A stretch of DNA of 64,000 nt, from assembly GCF_009766095.1 (NCBI RefSeq), contig NZ_LMUD01000009.1, forward strand, positions 167,650-231,649, written 5' to 3'. A program made the translations under genes and the position numbers. Positions 47,926 to 59,600 of the stretch are shown here, one piece after another (the stretch's first letter is position 1; each line of letters begins with the position of its first letter). Under the pieces are notes generated by a model. It saw only the letters and a list, made by a program, of their open reading frames with translations, had not been told where the DNA came from and ran no database searches. This DNA is from Granulicella sp. S190 (GTDB taxonomy: Bacteria; Acidobacteriota; Terriglobia; Terriglobales; Acidobacteriaceae).

Positions 47926-47958
47926 CCTCGGAAGCTTCCGAACGAAGGTTTGAAACGC

Positions 47959-49302
47959 ATGTCATTTGGACACGAACATAACGGAGAAGCAGGCGGGCAA
48001 CACGACCACTCCCACCATGGGCCGCGGACTCTGCCTGCGTCGTTGGCTGCGCCGGAGATCCTCTCCGCCTGGCGGATGCGCGCGCTGATCGTCTTTGCGA
48101 TCGCCACGATTCTGTCGGTCTTCTTCACCTTCAGCCACGAGGGAAAGAATCATCTTCTCCGCGCCTACCTAATGGGATACATGATCTGCTTCAGCTTCGC
48201 TGGCGGTGGGCTGGTGTTATTGATGCTGCAGTATGTCAGTGGCGGTAAGTGGGGACTGCTGCTTCGCCGTCCTCTAGAGGCGATGTCGCGTACGCTTTGG
48301 CTGGTTGGGCTGATGTTCGTGCCGATCATCTTTCTCTGGAAGCACCTTTACCAGTGGGCGGCCTTTCCTACTGCGACGGCGGTGGCCCAGGCCCTCTCGA
48401 ATCATGCCGTGACGCTGGAACAGGCAATGACTTTGAACGACAAGCGGACGATGCTGAACCCCGGCGCGGCAATCTTCCAGACGGCTTTTATCTTTGCGGT
48501 TCTCTGCACGTTTGCCTTCCTTCTCAACAAGTGGTCGTTGCAGCGGGATGCGGATCCTGCGCGGGGAACAGAGCCCAGCTTCGACCGTTGGCGGGTGAAG
48601 TTTGAGAACCTGAGCGGTATTGGAATTCTGATCTACGTCATCCTTCTTACCGATGGCGCGATCGTTTGGATCAAGTCGCTCGACATTACGTGGTACTCGT
48701 CGATCTGGGGACTGCAGTTCCTGGTTGGCCAGGGATACGCGGTGTTGGCGCTGAGCATTCTGACGGTGATCCTGCTGTCGCGATACGAGCCGATGAAGAC
48801 GATGCTGCGAGCGACCGAACAGCACGATCTGGGCAAGCTGGCATTCGCGTTCGTGATGCTCAACATCTATCTCTGCTTCGCCGAGTTCCTGATCATCTGG
48901 TCAGGTAACGTTCCGGACGAGATTCCGTGGTATTTGAACCGAATTCATGGGGGATGGTGGTATGTCTGCTCGGCAGACTTTATCTGCCATTGGCTGATTC
49001 CCTTCTGCCTATTGCTGTCGCGTGACCTGAAGCGGAACAAGCAGAAGATGATCTGGCTGACGTGCTTCATGATTTTTGCTCGCTGCCTGGATATGTTCTG
49101 GCTGATCGAGCCGAACTTTGCGGACGCCGCCGGCAACCTACATCTCTCTGGCAACGTAGGAATTCTTGCCTACATTACGGTCCCTGCAGCGGTGATATCC
49201 CTGTGGGCGGCCTACTACATCACTCAGTTGCAAGCACGTCCTTTGATCAACGTGAACGATCCTCACGTGGAAGAGATGCTGGAGCCCGAACATGCCCACT
49301 AA
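47959..49302 (+). CDS. actF: alternative complex III subunit ActF, NrfD-like
   Basis: ActF (447 residues) is the second NrfD-type membrane subunit, paralogue of ActC, with about ten helices after a His-rich N-terminus (SFGHEHNGEAGGQHDHSHHG). ATG 47959 is chosen; TTG 47950 is possible. The end overlaps the next gene by 11 bases. Confidence 0.93.
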   Translation: MSFGHEHNGEAGGQHDHSHHGPRTLPASLAAPEILSAWRMRALIVFAIATILSVFFTFSHEGKNHLLRAYLMGYMICFSFAGGGLVLLMLQYVSGGKWGLLLRRPLEAMSRTLWLVGLMFVPIIFLWKHLYQWAAFPTATAVAQALSNHAVTLEQAMTLNDKRTMLNPGAAIFQTAFIFAVLCTFAFLLNKWSLQRDADPARGTEPSFDRWRVKFENLSGIGILIYVILLTDGAIVWIKSLDITWYSSIWGLQFLVGQGYAVLALSILTVILLSRYEPMKTMLRATEQHDLGKLAFAFVMLNIYLCFAEFLIIWSGNVPDEIPWYLNRIHGGWWYVCSADFICHWLIPFCLLLSRDLKRNKQKMIWLTCFMIFARCLDMFWLIEPNFADAAGNLHLSGNVGILAYITVPAAVISLWAAYYITQLQARPLINVNDPHVEEMLEPEHAH

Positions 49303-49984
49303 CGATCACGAGATGCACCAAACGCCGGGACCGCACGACGTACACACGCGCGATGCGGAGTCACCTGGCTACGAGACGACGGACGTCAACGCCGGTGGTG
49401 TGGCGGTGTTTCTGGCTGGCCTGTTCGGATTTGTCCTCGTCTTCTTTGTCTTTTGCTTTGTGATGGGTAAGGTTATCAACTCGGCTATTGAGAAGTCAGA
49501 CGGGCCGACGACAAAGTGGAACAAGCTCTCAGCGTTTGCCGGTGCGGAGACGACCAACGGCAAGCGGCAGGATCTTGCGAGCAACCCTGAGATGCAGCAG
49601 AAGGAGTTTCAACAGATGACGTCGACCTTTCCGGAGCCACGTCTGGATATCGACGATGGTAACCAGGCGACGGCGGATCTCCACGCCCGGGAAGATCTGC
49701 TGCTCGACAACTACAGTGTGACGCCTGCGGAGAACGGGTCGATTCGGATTCCGATCTCGCGTGCGATGGAGCTGGTTGCGCAGCGTGGTCTGCCGGTCAA
49801 CAACCAGTCGGCGACAACCACGGTGGAGATGGCTGGAGACGAGAAGCCGGTGGTTTTGGCTCCTTTGACTTCAGGATTTGCCCGGACGGGATACGAGCTT
49901 GATGTTATCGAAGCACGGCAGCAGAAGATGAGCTACGGCAAAGCCGAGGCTGCAAATCAGGCAGAGCTTGCGCCTGTGAAGTAA
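49292..49984 (+). CDS. membrane protein of the ACIII-oxidase operon, function unknown
   Basis: A 230-residue protein with one strong membrane helix (GGVAVFLAGLFGFVLVFFVF) near residue 45, then a soluble tail rich in charged and polar residues (ENGSIRIPISRAMELVAQRG). No family was recognised. It overlaps actF by 11 bases and precedes SCO1, so it is part of the complex or its assembly; in the known ACIII gene order an extra subunit is sometimes found here. It has no heme motif. Confidence 0.8.
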   Translation: MPTNDHEMHQTPGPHDVHTRDAESPGYETTDVNAGGVAVFLAGLFGFVLVFFVFCFVMGKVINSAIEKSDGPTTKWNKLSAFAGAETTNGKRQDLASNPEMQQKEFQQMTSTFPEPRLDIDDGNQATADLHAREDLLLDNYSVTPAENGSIRIPISRAMELVAQRGLPVNNQSATTTVEMAGDEKPVVLAPLTSGFARTGYELDVIEARQQKMSYGKAEAANQAELAPVK

Positions 49985-50024
49985 CAAGTTTGTTCCAGCA
50001 GATTTAGCATAGAGAAGAGACGGT

Positions 50025-50921
50025 ATGAGACACGGGCGGACAATACGGAGTGGATGGCAGACGGTGATTCTTTGCGTGCTGCTGAGCGTTCCCCTGTTTG
50101 CCCAAGTCTCAAGCTATGGCGACAAGCAGAGTGGCGATAACTCCGGCGACCAGTTGCCACAGGTGTTACAGAAGGTTGGCGTTTCACAGCATTTGAATCA
50201 GCAGCTTCCTCTTGACGCCACTTTTGTGGACGATACCGGCAAGACGGTTAAGCTGGGAGATTACTTTGGCAAGCATCCGGCTATTCTGTCGATGGTCTAT
50301 TACAACTGTCCGATGCTGTGCTCTGAGGAGTTGGATGGCCTCACCGGGGCCCTGGAGATGGTCAAGCTGACACCGGGCAAAGACTTCGATGTGGTGATTG
50401 TCAGTATCGATCCGAGTGAGACGCCGGAGCTTGCGGCTGCGAAGAAAGCTTTCTACGTGAAGCGGTACGGACGGCCAGAGACAGCATCCGGCTGGCACTT
50501 CCTTACGGGTCAGCGGCCGGCGATTGATGCGGTAACGAATGCAGTCGGCTTTGGCTATGTGAAAGTTCCCGGACCTGATGGAAAGCTCACGCAGTTCGCC
50601 CACGCGAGCTCGATCGAGATCGTGACGACAGACGGCAAGCTGGCTCAGTACTACCTTGGAGTGGAGTATTCGCCGAAGGATGTACTGCTGGGGTTGATCG
50701 ATGCCTCGGGCAACAAGATTGGCTCCCCGGTCGCGAACATTTTGACCTACTGCTACCACTACGATCCGCAGACGAACAAACAGTCACTGAGGATTGCTCG
50801 CGTTGTGCAATTCGGCGGAATGGTGACAGTAGCGGGATTGGGCGGATTTATGTTTTTGATGTTTCGAAGAGATGTCAACTCGGCGCGCAAACACGACCTG
50901 ACTAAGAAAGAGAACGGATAA
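50025..50921 (+). CDS. SCO1/SenC family copper chaperone
   Basis: A 298-residue Sco protein that delivers copper to CuA of oxidase subunit II. Signal peptide (GWQTVILCVLLSVPLFAQ), thioredoxin-like fold with the copper Cys pair YNCPMLC (Cys95 and Cys99) and His in FAHAS, and a C-terminal membrane helix (VVQFGGMVTVAGLGGFMFLM). It directly precedes coxB, the gene of its target. Confidence 0.94.
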   Translation: MRHGRTIRSGWQTVILCVLLSVPLFAQVSSYGDKQSGDNSGDQLPQVLQKVGVSQHLNQQLPLDATFVDDTGKTVKLGDYFGKHPAILSMVYYNCPMLCSEELDGLTGALEMVKLTPGKDFDVVIVSIDPSETPELAAAKKAFYVKRYGRPETASGWHFLTGQRPAIDAVTNAVGFGYVKVPGPDGKLTQFAHASSIEIVTTDGKLAQYYLGVEYSPKDVLLGLIDASGNKIGSPVANILTYCYHYDPQTNKQSLRIARVVQFGGMVTVAGLGGFMFLMFRRDVNSARKHDLTKKENG

Positions 50922-50930
50922 AGGGTAACG

Positions 50931-51974
50931 ATGCATATCAGTCCAGTCCTGTGGCAATTTTTGGTGAAGTGGCTCAACGCTTCGGCGCTCTTTCCGCGCG
51001 AGGCGTCGACCATCGCTCCCTACGCTGACGCGCTCTACTTCTTCCTGCTGTTGATCACGGTAGTTGGTCTGGCGCTGGTAGGCATTTTGATCTTCGGTTT
51101 CTCGATTCGCTACCGCAAGGAGAAGCACCCCGTTGCGATCCAGGTAGAAGGTTCGACGTTGCTGGAGGCGACCTGGACGATCATTCCTCTTGCCTTGTTT
51201 CTGATTGTGTTCGTATGGGGCGCTCTGCTGTATTTCCGCATCTATAATCCGCCTACGAATGCGATGAATATTTATGTCATCGGGAAACAATGGATGTGGA
51301 AGGCCGAGCATCCAGGTGGCCAGCACGAGATTAATGCACTTCATGTGCCGACTGGCCGTCCTGTGCAATTGACGATGATCTCGCAAGACGTCTTCCACAG
51401 CTTTTCGATTCCCGACTTTCGCGTAAAGCGTGAGGTTATTCCTGGCAGATATTCCACAGTCTGGTTTCAGGCGACAACTCCGGGCACGTACCATATCTTC
51501 TGCACACAGTATTGCGGAACGAATCACTCGGCGATGATCGGTGAAGTTACCGTGCTTAGTCCGGATGACTACGACAAGTGGACACAGGAGTCGACGAGCG
51601 GCATGTCGCTAGCTCAGAATGGCGAGCGGCTGTTTGCCAGCATGGGTTGCAACGCTTGCCACTCAGGAAGCGCAGCAGCCCGTGGACCAAACCTTGCAGG
51701 TGTTTATGGCTCGAAGCTGCAGCTAACCAATGGTTCGCAAGTGCTGGTCAACGATGCTTACCTGCGGGATGCGATTCTGAATCCTTCGCAACATATTACG
51801 GCTGGATACGCTCCGATCATGCCGACCTACCAGGGACAGATCAGTGAAGACGGCCTGATTGATCTGGTCGAGTACATCAAAGCTATGCAGAGTAACTACC
51901 GTGTGCAGCAGACGCTGACCACGTCAACGTCGAATCAAGCGGCGCCGACAACGCCAGGGGTGATGAAGCCATGA
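50931..51974 (+). CDS. coxB: cytochrome c oxidase subunit II with fused cytochrome c
   Basis: CoxB (347 residues) carries two membrane helices, a CuA domain and a C-terminal cytochrome c domain, the caa3-type arrangement. CuA ligands are in [16 protein letters not shown] and [14 protein letters not shown]. The heme site is CNACHSG near residue 240, followed by PIMPTYQGQ (likely axial Met). Electrons from ACIII would enter through this heme. It overlaps coxA by ATGA. Confidence 0.95.
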   Translation: MHISPVLWQFLVKWLNASALFPREASTIAPYADALYFFLLLITVVGLALVGILIFGFSIRYRKEKHPVAIQVEGSTLLEATWTIIPLALFLIVFVWGALLYFRIYNPPTNAMNIYVIGKQWMWKAEHPGGQHEINALHVPTGRPVQLTMISQDVFHSFSIPDFRVKREVIPGRYSTVWFQATTPGTYHIFCTQYCGTNHSAMIGEVTVLSPDDYDKWTQESTSGMSLAQNGERLFASMGCNACHSGSAAARGPNLAGVYGSKLQLTNGSQVLVNDAYLRDAILNPSQHITAGYAPIMPTYQGQISEDGLIDLVEYIKAMQSNYRVQQTLTTSTSNQAAPTTPGVMKP

Positions 51975-53644
51975 GTACAACGAGTACTACCATCGTCAAC
52001 TTACCCGATCAGAGAACAGCCAGGATCCCGAAGCGGAATTATCTGAATAACGAGGACGGGCTGCTTAGCTGGCTGTTTACCGGCGATCATAAGCGGATCG
52101 CGATTCTGTACCTGATTTCGATCACCTTCTTCTTCTTCATTGGAGGTGCGTTTGCGGGTCTGATTCGGCTCGAGCTGCTGACGCCTCAGGCTGATCTTGT
52201 TGCGTCGGACACCTATAACAAGTTTTTCTCGATGCACGGCATCATCATGATCTTCCTTTTTCTGGTGCCATCGGTACCAGCAACTTTAGGGAACTTCCTG
52301 ATTCCGATCATGATTGGAGCGAAGGATCTCGCGTTTCCAAAGGTGAATCTGCTCAGCTGGTATCTCTACTGGATCGGCGGACTCTTTACGTTGGCCGCGT
52401 TGGTTCTGGGTGGAGTGGATACGGGCTGGACCTTTACGACTCCGCTTTCGACACATTATCTGAATACGCATGTTGTCACCGCCGCGACCGGGGTCTTCAT
52501 CATCGGATTCTCGTCCATCTTCACGGGATTGAACTTCATCGTTACGCTGCATCGGATGCGTGCTCCTGGGATGACCTGGTTCCGCCTGCCGCTGTTCTGC
52601 TGGTCAAACTATGCCGCTTCGATCCTGATGGTGCTGGGCACTCCAGTGCTGGCGATCACCCTGGTGCTGGTCGCGCTGGAGCGGCTTGTGGGAATCGGAG
52701 TCTTCGATCCAACCAAAGGCGGCGATCCGTTGCTGTTCCAGCATCTCTTCTGGTTTTACTCTCACCCGGCCGTTTACATCATGATTCTTCCGGGTATGGG
52801 TGTGATCTCAGAGGTAATCAGCACGTTTAGCCGCAAGCGCGTCTTCGGTTATACCGCCGTTGCGTTCTCGTCCGTGGCGATCGCATTGTTCGGTTTCTTC
52901 GTCTGGGCTCACCATATGTTCATCATGGGCGTATCCAACTACTCCGCTCTGGTGTTTTCGCTGCTGACGATGCTTGTCGCGGTCCCTTCGGCGATCAAGA
53001 TTTTCAACTGGGCGTTTACCTTGCAGAAGGGTTCGATTACGTTCGAGACTCCCATGCTTTACGCCTTCGGTTTTCTTGGGCTGTTTACGATCGGCGGCAT
53101 GACCGGAGTCTTCCTGGGTGCACTGGGAATGGACATCCACCTGACGGAGACCTACTTCATCGTTGCTCACTTTCATTTTGTGATGGTGGGTGGAATGTTG
53201 ATGGCGTTCCTCGCCGGGATTCACTTCTGGTGGCCGAAGATGACTGGACGGATGTATCCGGAGTCGCTCTCGAAGCTTGCCGCGGTTACGACATTCATCG
53301 GATTCAACCTGACTTTCCTGCCGCAGTTCATTCTCGGCTATCTGGGAATGCCTCGCCGGTACCATGCGTACCCGCCGGAGTTTCAGGTGCTGAATGTTCT
53401 TTCGACCGCCGGTGCGACCGTTCTGGGTATTGGCTACATGCTGCCGCTGCTTTACCTCGGTTGGTCGCTGAAGTATGGTGCGATTGCAGGCAACAACCCG
53501 TGGCAGGCTACAGGACTTGAGTGGCAGATCCAGTCGCCGCCACTGACTGAAAACTTTATTGAGACACCCATCATGGATCATGAGGCCTATGATTACGAGT
53601 GGCTCGCACACAAGACCGCACAAGAGGTGACGACCGTTGGATAA
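51971..53644 (+). CDS. coxA: cytochrome c oxidase subunit I
   Basis: CoxA (557 residues) is the heme-copper oxidase core with twelve helices. Seen are the conserved [12 protein letters not shown], the [19 protein letters not shown] segment for the CuB His and cross-linked Tyr, WAHHMF for two more CuB His, and [10 protein letters not shown] for heme ligands. The EVI motif (glutamate after PGMGVIS) marks an A-type D-channel oxidase. It overlaps coxB and coxC. Confidence 0.96.
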   Translation: MSTTSTTIVNLPDQRTARIPKRNYLNNEDGLLSWLFTGDHKRIAILYLISITFFFFIGGAFAGLIRLELLTPQADLVASDTYNKFFSMHGIIMIFLFLVPSVPATLGNFLIPIMIGAKDLAFPKVNLLSWYLYWIGGLFTLAALVLGGVDTGWTFTTPLSTHYLNTHVVTAATGVFIIGFSSIFTGLNFIVTLHRMRAPGMTWFRLPLFCWSNYAASILMVLGTPVLAITLVLVALERLVGIGVFDPTKGGDPLLFQHLFWFYSHPAVYIMILPGMGVISEVISTFSRKRVFGYTAVAFSSVAIALFGFFVWAHHMFIMGVSNYSALVFSLLTMLVAVPSAIKIFNWAFTLQKGSITFETPMLYAFGFLGLFTIGGMTGVFLGALGMDIHLTETYFIVAHFHFVMVGGMLMAFLAGIHFWWPKMTGRMYPESLSKLAAVTTFIGFNLTFLPQFILGYLGMPRRYHAYPPEFQVLNVLSTAGATVLGIGYMLPLLYLGWSLKYGAIAGNNPWQATGLEWQIQSPPLTENFIETPIMDHEAYDYEWLAHKTAQEVTTVG

Positions 53645-54401
53645 TGCGATTGTAGCTACGCATCCACATACGCATGAGACCGCGGTAGCGGCAGAGCATG
53701 AGCACGTCATGCTTCCGCAGCATCGCCACCACTTCGAGACGAAGGAGCAGCAGCGGGAGGCTGCTACCTTTGGGATGTGGCTGTTCCTTCTCACCGAGAT
53801 CATGTTCTTCGGCGGGCTCTTCTTCGCCTACCTGCTCTACCGCAACTGGTACCACGATGCGTTTGTCGTGTCGTCGAATCAGCTGAGTATTCCCCTTGGA
53901 GCCGCGAATACAGCGATTCTGATTACCTCTGGCTTTTGCATGGCGCTGGGAGTCTGGGCCGCTGAGGTGCAGAAGAAGGGGCTGCTTGTTCTTTTCCTCG
54001 TTCTCACGACCGTCTTCGGGGTGGCGTTTCTCGGTGTGAAGGCGGTCGAGTACCACGAGAAGTGGGAGAAGCACCATATTCCTGGAGCGCATTTCGATGT
54101 CTCCGAGTTCATCAATCCCCAGGCTTACGGTCTTAAGGAGAAGCCGCTGGCACCTGACATGGCGCAGAAGACACAGGTCTTCTTTTTCCTTTATTTCGCC
54201 ATGACCGGGATGCACGCCTTTCACATGATTCTGGGAATTGGTCTCTTGTTCTGGCTTACCTGGCGCGCCCATCGAGGGGAGTTTTCCTCGGGGTATGTTG
54301 CGCCCATTGAAAACTTTGGATTGTATTGGCACTTTGTCGATATTGTCTGGTTGTTTCTTTTCCCCTTGCTTTATCTCATCAATAGACATCCCGGCTCCTA
54401 G
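53637..54401 (+). CDS. coxC: cytochrome c oxidase subunit III
   Basis: CoxC (254 residues) has about five helices ([58 protein letters not shown]) and a His-rich N-terminus ([20 protein letters not shown]). Start is TTG at 53637, overlapping coxA by 8 bases; an ATG at 53709 (MLPQHRHHF) is a shorter alternative. Confidence 0.94.
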   Translation: MDNAIVATHPHTHETAVAAEHEHVMLPQHRHHFETKEQQREAATFGMWLFLLTEIMFFGGLFFAYLLYRNWYHDAFVVSSNQLSIPLGAANTAILITSGFCMALGVWAAEVQKKGLLVLFLVLTTVFGVAFLGVKAVEYHEKWEKHHIPGAHFDVSEFINPQAYGLKEKPLAPDMAQKTQVFFFLYFAMTGMHAFHMILGIGLLFWLTWRAHRGEFSSGYVAPIENFGLYWHFVDIVWLFLFPLLYLINRHPGS

Positions 54402-54445
54402 CCGCGACCGCAAGTGCAGTTTTGGCTGGAAGGAGAAGATTATTA

Positions 54446-54781
54446 ATGTCCGAATTTCACGATCCATCAAATGTAGTCAATCCTGAACACGCAGATCATC
54501 ACATCATCAGTCCGGTCACTTATGGGATTGTTTTTCTGACGCTGCTGGTCTTCACCGGGGTTACGGTGGGAGCAGCCTATGTCGATCTGGGGATATTGAA
54601 TCCAGTAGTGGCGCTGGCGATCGCAAGCTTCAAAGCGGTTGTCGTGATTCTGTTCTTCATGCACGTCAAATATCAGTCCAAGCTGATCAAGCTGACGGTT
54701 GCTGCCGGATTTTTCACCTTTCTCGTTTTGATCACGATGACACTGAGCGACTACATCAGCCGCGCATGGGGTCTCTGGTAG
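54446..54781 (+). CDS. coxD: cytochrome c oxidase subunit IV
   Basis: A 111-residue protein with three membrane helices (PVTYGIVFLTLLVFTGVTVG, VVALAIASFKAVVVILFFMH, AAGFFTFLVLITMTLSDYIS) of the CtaF/CoxD family. ATG 54446 has AAGGAG upstream. Last gene of the operon; a terminator follows 22 bases later. Confidence 0.92.
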   Translation: MSEFHDPSNVVNPEHADHHIISPVTYGIVFLTLLVFTGVTVGAAYVDLGILNPVVALAIASFKAVVVILFFMHVKYQSKLIKLTVAAGFFTFLVLITMTLSDYISRAWGLW

Positions 54782-54803
54782 ATTCGCAGGATTTTTCACA
54801 AGG

Positions 54804-54827
54804 ATGCGGCCTTTGGGCCGCATTTTT
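54804..54827 (+). terminator. intrinsic terminator of the respiratory operon
   Basis: ATGCGGCC (54804-54811) and GGCCGCAT (54816-54823) pair perfectly around TTTG and run into TTTTT (54823-54827). It ends the operon that starts at 41057. Confidence 0.9.
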
Positions 54828-54873
54828 GTTGCGGTCGAAGTAGGCTCGTTCCCTCCTCGTACACTCTCCTTAT

Positions 54874-56310
54874 ATGAGTCTTATGAAATCTTCACTGTCG
54901 GAGAAGCTAATTCTCTGGTCGAAAGATCCCCGCGTGGCTGTGCGGCGTGATGGGCTGCCGGATGCAAAGGGTAAGTGCGTTGTGTACTGGATGCAACGGG
55001 CGCAGAGAGGGGTCGATAATCACGCGGTTGATCTTGCCGTGAAGGTGGCTAATCTTCTTAGGCTCCCACTCGTCGTATATTTTGCCGGCATCTCTAATTT
55101 TCCTCACGCGAATCTGCGGCACTACGTCTTTTTGAATCAGGGATTGCCGGATATCGAAGTTGACCTCGCAGCACGCAATATCAGTTTTGTGATGCGGCGC
55201 GCTCCGCATGAGTCGCATGAACAGTTGCTGGCCGATGTGAATGCAGCGTTCCTGATTGGGGATGAAAATCCTATGCGTGTGCCGGAGCAGTGGCGCAGAG
55301 AGCTGGCGTCGAAGGTCAGGATTCCGTTTTGGACTGTCGATACAGATGTGGTGGTTCCATCGAAGCTGATGGAGAAGGCGCAGTATGGGGCCTATACGAT
55401 TCGACCGAGGCTGTATCGCCTGCTGCCGGAGTATCTGCATCCCTTTGAAAATCTGCATGCAGATCATGCATGGAAACGGCCCAAGGGATTTTATGCCGAT
55501 TCTGTCCATGAAGACATGACGCGCGACTGGAAGGACTTCGACCGTAGCGTGGCGCCAGTTGAGGCATGGAAGGGCGGAACACATGCTGCGTTGAAACGGT
55601 TGAAGGTATTTACCGGAAAGCTCCTGAGCGACTACGACACGCAGCGCAACCATCCGGAGACAGACGGTACGTCGTGCATGTCCCCTTATCTTCACTACGG
55701 ACATATTGGTCCGATTACGATCGCGCTTGCGGTAGACGCTGCTGCGAAAGCTGATCCTAAGCTGCAATCTGCGCGTGACAGCTACTTCAACGAACTGATC
55801 GCGTGGAGAGAGCTGGCTATCAATTTCGTTCGCTACACGCCGAACTATGATTCAGCTGACTGTGCGGAGAACTGGGCGAAGACGACCATCGCTGAACACG
55901 CCCGCGATGAGAGGGAACATCTGTACACGCTTCGCCAACTGGAGAGCGCGCAGACTTACGACGATCTGTGGAATGCAGCCCAGACTCAGATGGTTCGATA
56001 CGGCTGGATGCATAACTATCTGCGGATGTACTGGGCGAAGAAGATCCTGGAGTGGACGCCTGACGCTGCTACGGCGATGAAGCACTCGATCTATCTCAAT
56101 GATAAGTACTTTCTTGATGGCCGCGATCCAAATGGATATGCGGGGATTGCGTGGGCAATTCTTGGAAAGTTCGACCGGGCATGGGGATCACGGCCCATCT
56201 TTGGCAAGATTCGACACATGTCGGGTGCTTCAACTGGGAAGAAATTCGATTCGAAAGAATATATCCGCCAGATGGTAACACTTCCCCAGCAGGGGTCGCT
56301 GATGTTTTAA
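54874..56310 (+). CDS. phr: class II CPD photolyase
   Basis: A 478-residue light-driven DNA repair flavoprotein that splits cyclobutane pyrimidine dimers. The class II form is shown by YWMQRAQRGVDNHAVDLAVK at the start, the SPYLHYGHIGPI segment, and the FAD-binding ELIAWRELAINFVRYTPNYD, with YLNDKYFLDGRDPNGYAGIA near the end. Class I-type motifs are absent. Class II enzymes are typical of plants and animals but occur in some bacteria. The gene follows the terminator of the respiratory operon by 46 bases and stands alone. Confidence 0.94.
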   Translation: MSLMKSSLSEKLILWSKDPRVAVRRDGLPDAKGKCVVYWMQRAQRGVDNHAVDLAVKVANLLRLPLVVYFAGISNFPHANLRHYVFLNQGLPDIEVDLAARNISFVMRRAPHESHEQLLADVNAAFLIGDENPMRVPEQWRRELASKVRIPFWTVDTDVVVPSKLMEKAQYGAYTIRPRLYRLLPEYLHPFENLHADHAWKRPKGFYADSVHEDMTRDWKDFDRSVAPVEAWKGGTHAALKRLKVFTGKLLSDYDTQRNHPETDGTSCMSPYLHYGHIGPITIALAVDAAAKADPKLQSARDSYFNELIAWRELAINFVRYTPNYDSADCAENWAKTTIAEHARDEREHLYTLRQLESAQTYDDLWNAAQTQMVRYGWMHNYLRMYWAKKILEWTPDAATAMKHSIYLNDKYFLDGRDPNGYAGIAWAILGKFDRAWGSRPIFGKIRHMSGASTGKKFDSKEYIRQMVTLPQQGSLMF

Positions 56311-56632
56311 GGCGGTGCTAATAGTAGGTTGGTGGATCGGGGGCACCTGCCAAACACTCATTGGTTTTTGATCTACCACTATGGTGAGATTGTGATGTTG
56401 TCATGACTGGTGATAGCTTCGATAAGCTGCACAAGTTTTTTACTGTTTACCAGTGGAAGCTTTGAAGAAGTGGCCGTAGAGCCCCGGCAAAGCTTGAGTC
56501 CCGAACGTTTCTGAGAGATCTCTCATCCCGTTCTGGCACTGTCTGTCATACCTCTCCTGTTCTAGCGTTGACTCATCCGGTGTCAGCTTGCAGCATCATT
56601 GCTAGCTGTCTTCGTATTGCGAATCGTACGCT
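56311..56632. other. 322-base gap before the large secreted protein
   Basis: No gene was found. It contains an 8-bp inverted repeat AAGCTTTG (56457-56464) and CAAAGCTT (56488-56495) around GCCCCGG-rich sequence and presumably the promoter and leader of the large protein gene. A resemblance to a cyclic di-GMP riboswitch was checked and rejected. Confidence 0.5.
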
Positions 56633-59600
56633 ATGGGCCTGGTCACCACTTCACATCTCGAACGTCGCGCAGGGTGGGTACGCCACAGAGCTTGCTGCTT
56701 CGTTTTTGGGATCATTCTTGTAATCGTCTTTACTGCATTCCGCCCTCTCCTGGCTCAGACTCCCTTTGAATCTTCTACAGTCATTCGGCAGGGCACAGCT
56801 CCCAAAACAATTTCCGCCTCACAGCATGCGATCCGGGCGCGTCAGTTTCTTGGTGGCCGGACGCTTGCAGGAGACGTGCCGGCCGCACAAGCTATGGCCG
56901 CTGCTCGCCAGAAGCATGTGGAGATGTTGCTGCAACAGGCGAACTCGTCTCAACAATCGAGTCTAAGTGCGCCGTGGCAGGCGATAGGGCCTGGCCAGGT
57001 TGCAAGTATCGCTTATGGCAACATAACTGGGCGCGTCACGGCAATAGCGATCGATCCAGCTGACCCGACAGGCAACACGGTTTACCTTGGGACCACCGGG
57101 GGGGGCGTATGGAAGTCAACGAACGCAGCGGGCCCATCTTCAAGTGTCACCTTTGTTCCTCTTACGGACACGTTGCCGGTCTTCAGCGCGAATGCGGGGA
57201 GCGCGGCCATTCCATCGCTCAGCATAGGTGCACTCAGCGTTCAGACAGGCGGTGGAGTGATACTGGCAGGCACTGGGGATCCTAACGACGCGGCCGACTC
57301 TTTCTATGGGGGTGGGTTATTGCGGTCGGCGGATAACGGGGTGACTTGGACGCTCATTCAAGCCTCGCAGGATGGTATTTCGGGGAGCCACTTATTTACA
57401 GGTCTGGGCTTTGCAGGTTTTGCATGGAGTACCGTGACGCCAAGCACTGTTGTTGCAGCGGTGTCGCAGGCGGCAGAGGGTGTTCTGGTCAATGCACCCG
57501 ACCTGGCGAATAGCGTGATGGGACTTTATTACTCGACCGATGCCGGAGTCACCTGGCAGATGTCCACGATTATGGATGGCAGCCAGATCGTACAGACACC
57601 AGAGCCTTCAAACGGAGATCTCGGCGGAAGAGCGGCTACGGCTGTTGTGTGGAACCAGTTCCGCCAACGCTTCTACGCCGCAGTTCGCTACCACGGCTAC
57701 TACGAGTCGGTGGATGGTATGACGTGGACGCGTCTAGCGAACCAGCCTGGAACCGGGCTTACTATGGCGGCCTGTCCGACGGACCCGGGTTCTACAGGTA
57801 GCAAGTCATGTCCTCTTTTTCGTGGGGCCTTGGCGGTGCAACCAAATACCGGCGATACGTTTGCTCTTTCGGTTGATGGTAATAATCTCGACCAGGGACT
57901 GTGGCAGGATGTTTGCGGCCTCGCGAACAATGTCTGCGGGAACGGCGATATCTCTTTCGGGAAGCGCCTGTCGTCGACTGCTTTGGAGACAGTTAGCGGC
58001 AGTACAGTCGTGACACAGGCAGACTACAACCTTACGCTTGCCGCAGCGCCATCGGGACCCGGCGGCTCAACTCAAGATACGATTTTGTACGCTGGTACGG
58101 TGGATCTATACCGCTGTTCTCTCGCTGCGGGATGCGTGTTTCGAAACACAACCAACGCCAACAATGGATGCCCTCCAGCTCAGGTTGCGCCGGCTCAACA
58201 TGCGATCGCCACTCTAACTACGGCTTCGCAGCCATTGGTTTACCTCGGCAATGATGGTGGTCTCTGGAGATCGACGGATGGTGTGAACGAAGAGGGAATG
58301 GCGTGTTCCACTGATGACGCAACACACTTTCAGAACCTCAACGGCGGACTTGGCTCGCTTGCTGAGATCGTTAGCTTCGCGCAACATCCTTCAGACCCTG
58401 GGACGCTGCTTGCAGGACTTGGAGCGAGTGGCGCGGCTGCTACTTCGGTGGCGATTTCGAGTTCCAGCCCCTGGCCTCAACTCTCTACCGGCGAAGGTGG
58501 GACGGTCGCAATCGATCAAACGAATCCCCTCTTGTGGTACGTTTCCACCGCTGCCGGGGTGAGTATTCGTCAGTGCTCCAACGGAGCTGCCTGTACCGCT
58601 GCGGACTTTACCGGGGCGGTGACGATTGGGAGTTCTCAGACTAATGGAGACGATTCTCTGATTCATGCTCCGTGGTTGCTTGATCCTGTACTCTCCTCAA
58701 ACATTCTGATCGGAACGTGTCGGGTGTGGCGTGGACCAGCGGGTAATGGGGGAGCGTGGTCCTCATCGAATGTGATCAGTACGCCTCTGGCTGGCCCTCA
58801 AAACACAACCTGCGGCAGCGCAAATCCTGTCTTGCGTTCTCTGGCTGCAGGGGGAACTATTGAGAGCTCTTCGAGTGCTCAGAACGGAGGCTCGCCGGTG
58901 CTGTATGCCGGAATGGCGGGAGCTCTTGATGGCGGCGGAGACGCGGGAGGGCACCTCTATTCCATAGAAGACGCACAAACCGCGACGGGGACAACGATCT
59001 GGAATGATCTTGCAACTTCCCCTGTTACAAATGGCCAAGGAAATGGATTTAATCCAGGCCACTTTGATCTCTCCTCCCTGGCAGCGGATCCTCATGATGC
59101 GAGTGGCGGGACAGTGTACGCCACGGTGATGGGATTTGCGGGAAATGGAGTCAACGCAGCGCATGTCTATCGCTCCGTAGATGCGGGTGCTCATTGGAGC
59201 AACATCAGCAGCAATCTTCCGGACGCTCCGGCCAACAGCGTCCTTGTGGATCCCAACGATGCAAATACGCTGTACATTGCCATGGATACAGGAGTCTATG
59301 TCACGACAGACGTAACGACATGTGCTGCTGCGAATTGCTGGAGCGTATACGGAACCAGCTTGCCGAACGCTCCTGTTGTTGGGCTTGCGGCTGCGCCCGC
59401 CATGGCTACCGGTGATGGGCGAACCGGTGAGCTGCGCGCTGCTACTTACGGCCGAGGGTTGTGGCAGATCCCTCTTGTAACGGCTGCAATCGCAGCGCAG
59501 CCCACGATCAGCCTCAACCCTACTTCGCTTACGTACTCTTCGCAATCGATAGGTACTGCGAGCGCAATACAGACTATAACGGTTACAAATACGGGTGTAG

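Noticed and set aside
56457..56520. Possible cyclic di-GMP-I (GEMM) riboswitch upstream of the large secreted protein (GGCAAAGC word in a paired context)
   Set aside because: The first half of the motif (GCAAACC with GAAA tetraloop) and the GACGCAAAGC junction are missing; only a simple 8-bp inverted repeat is present.
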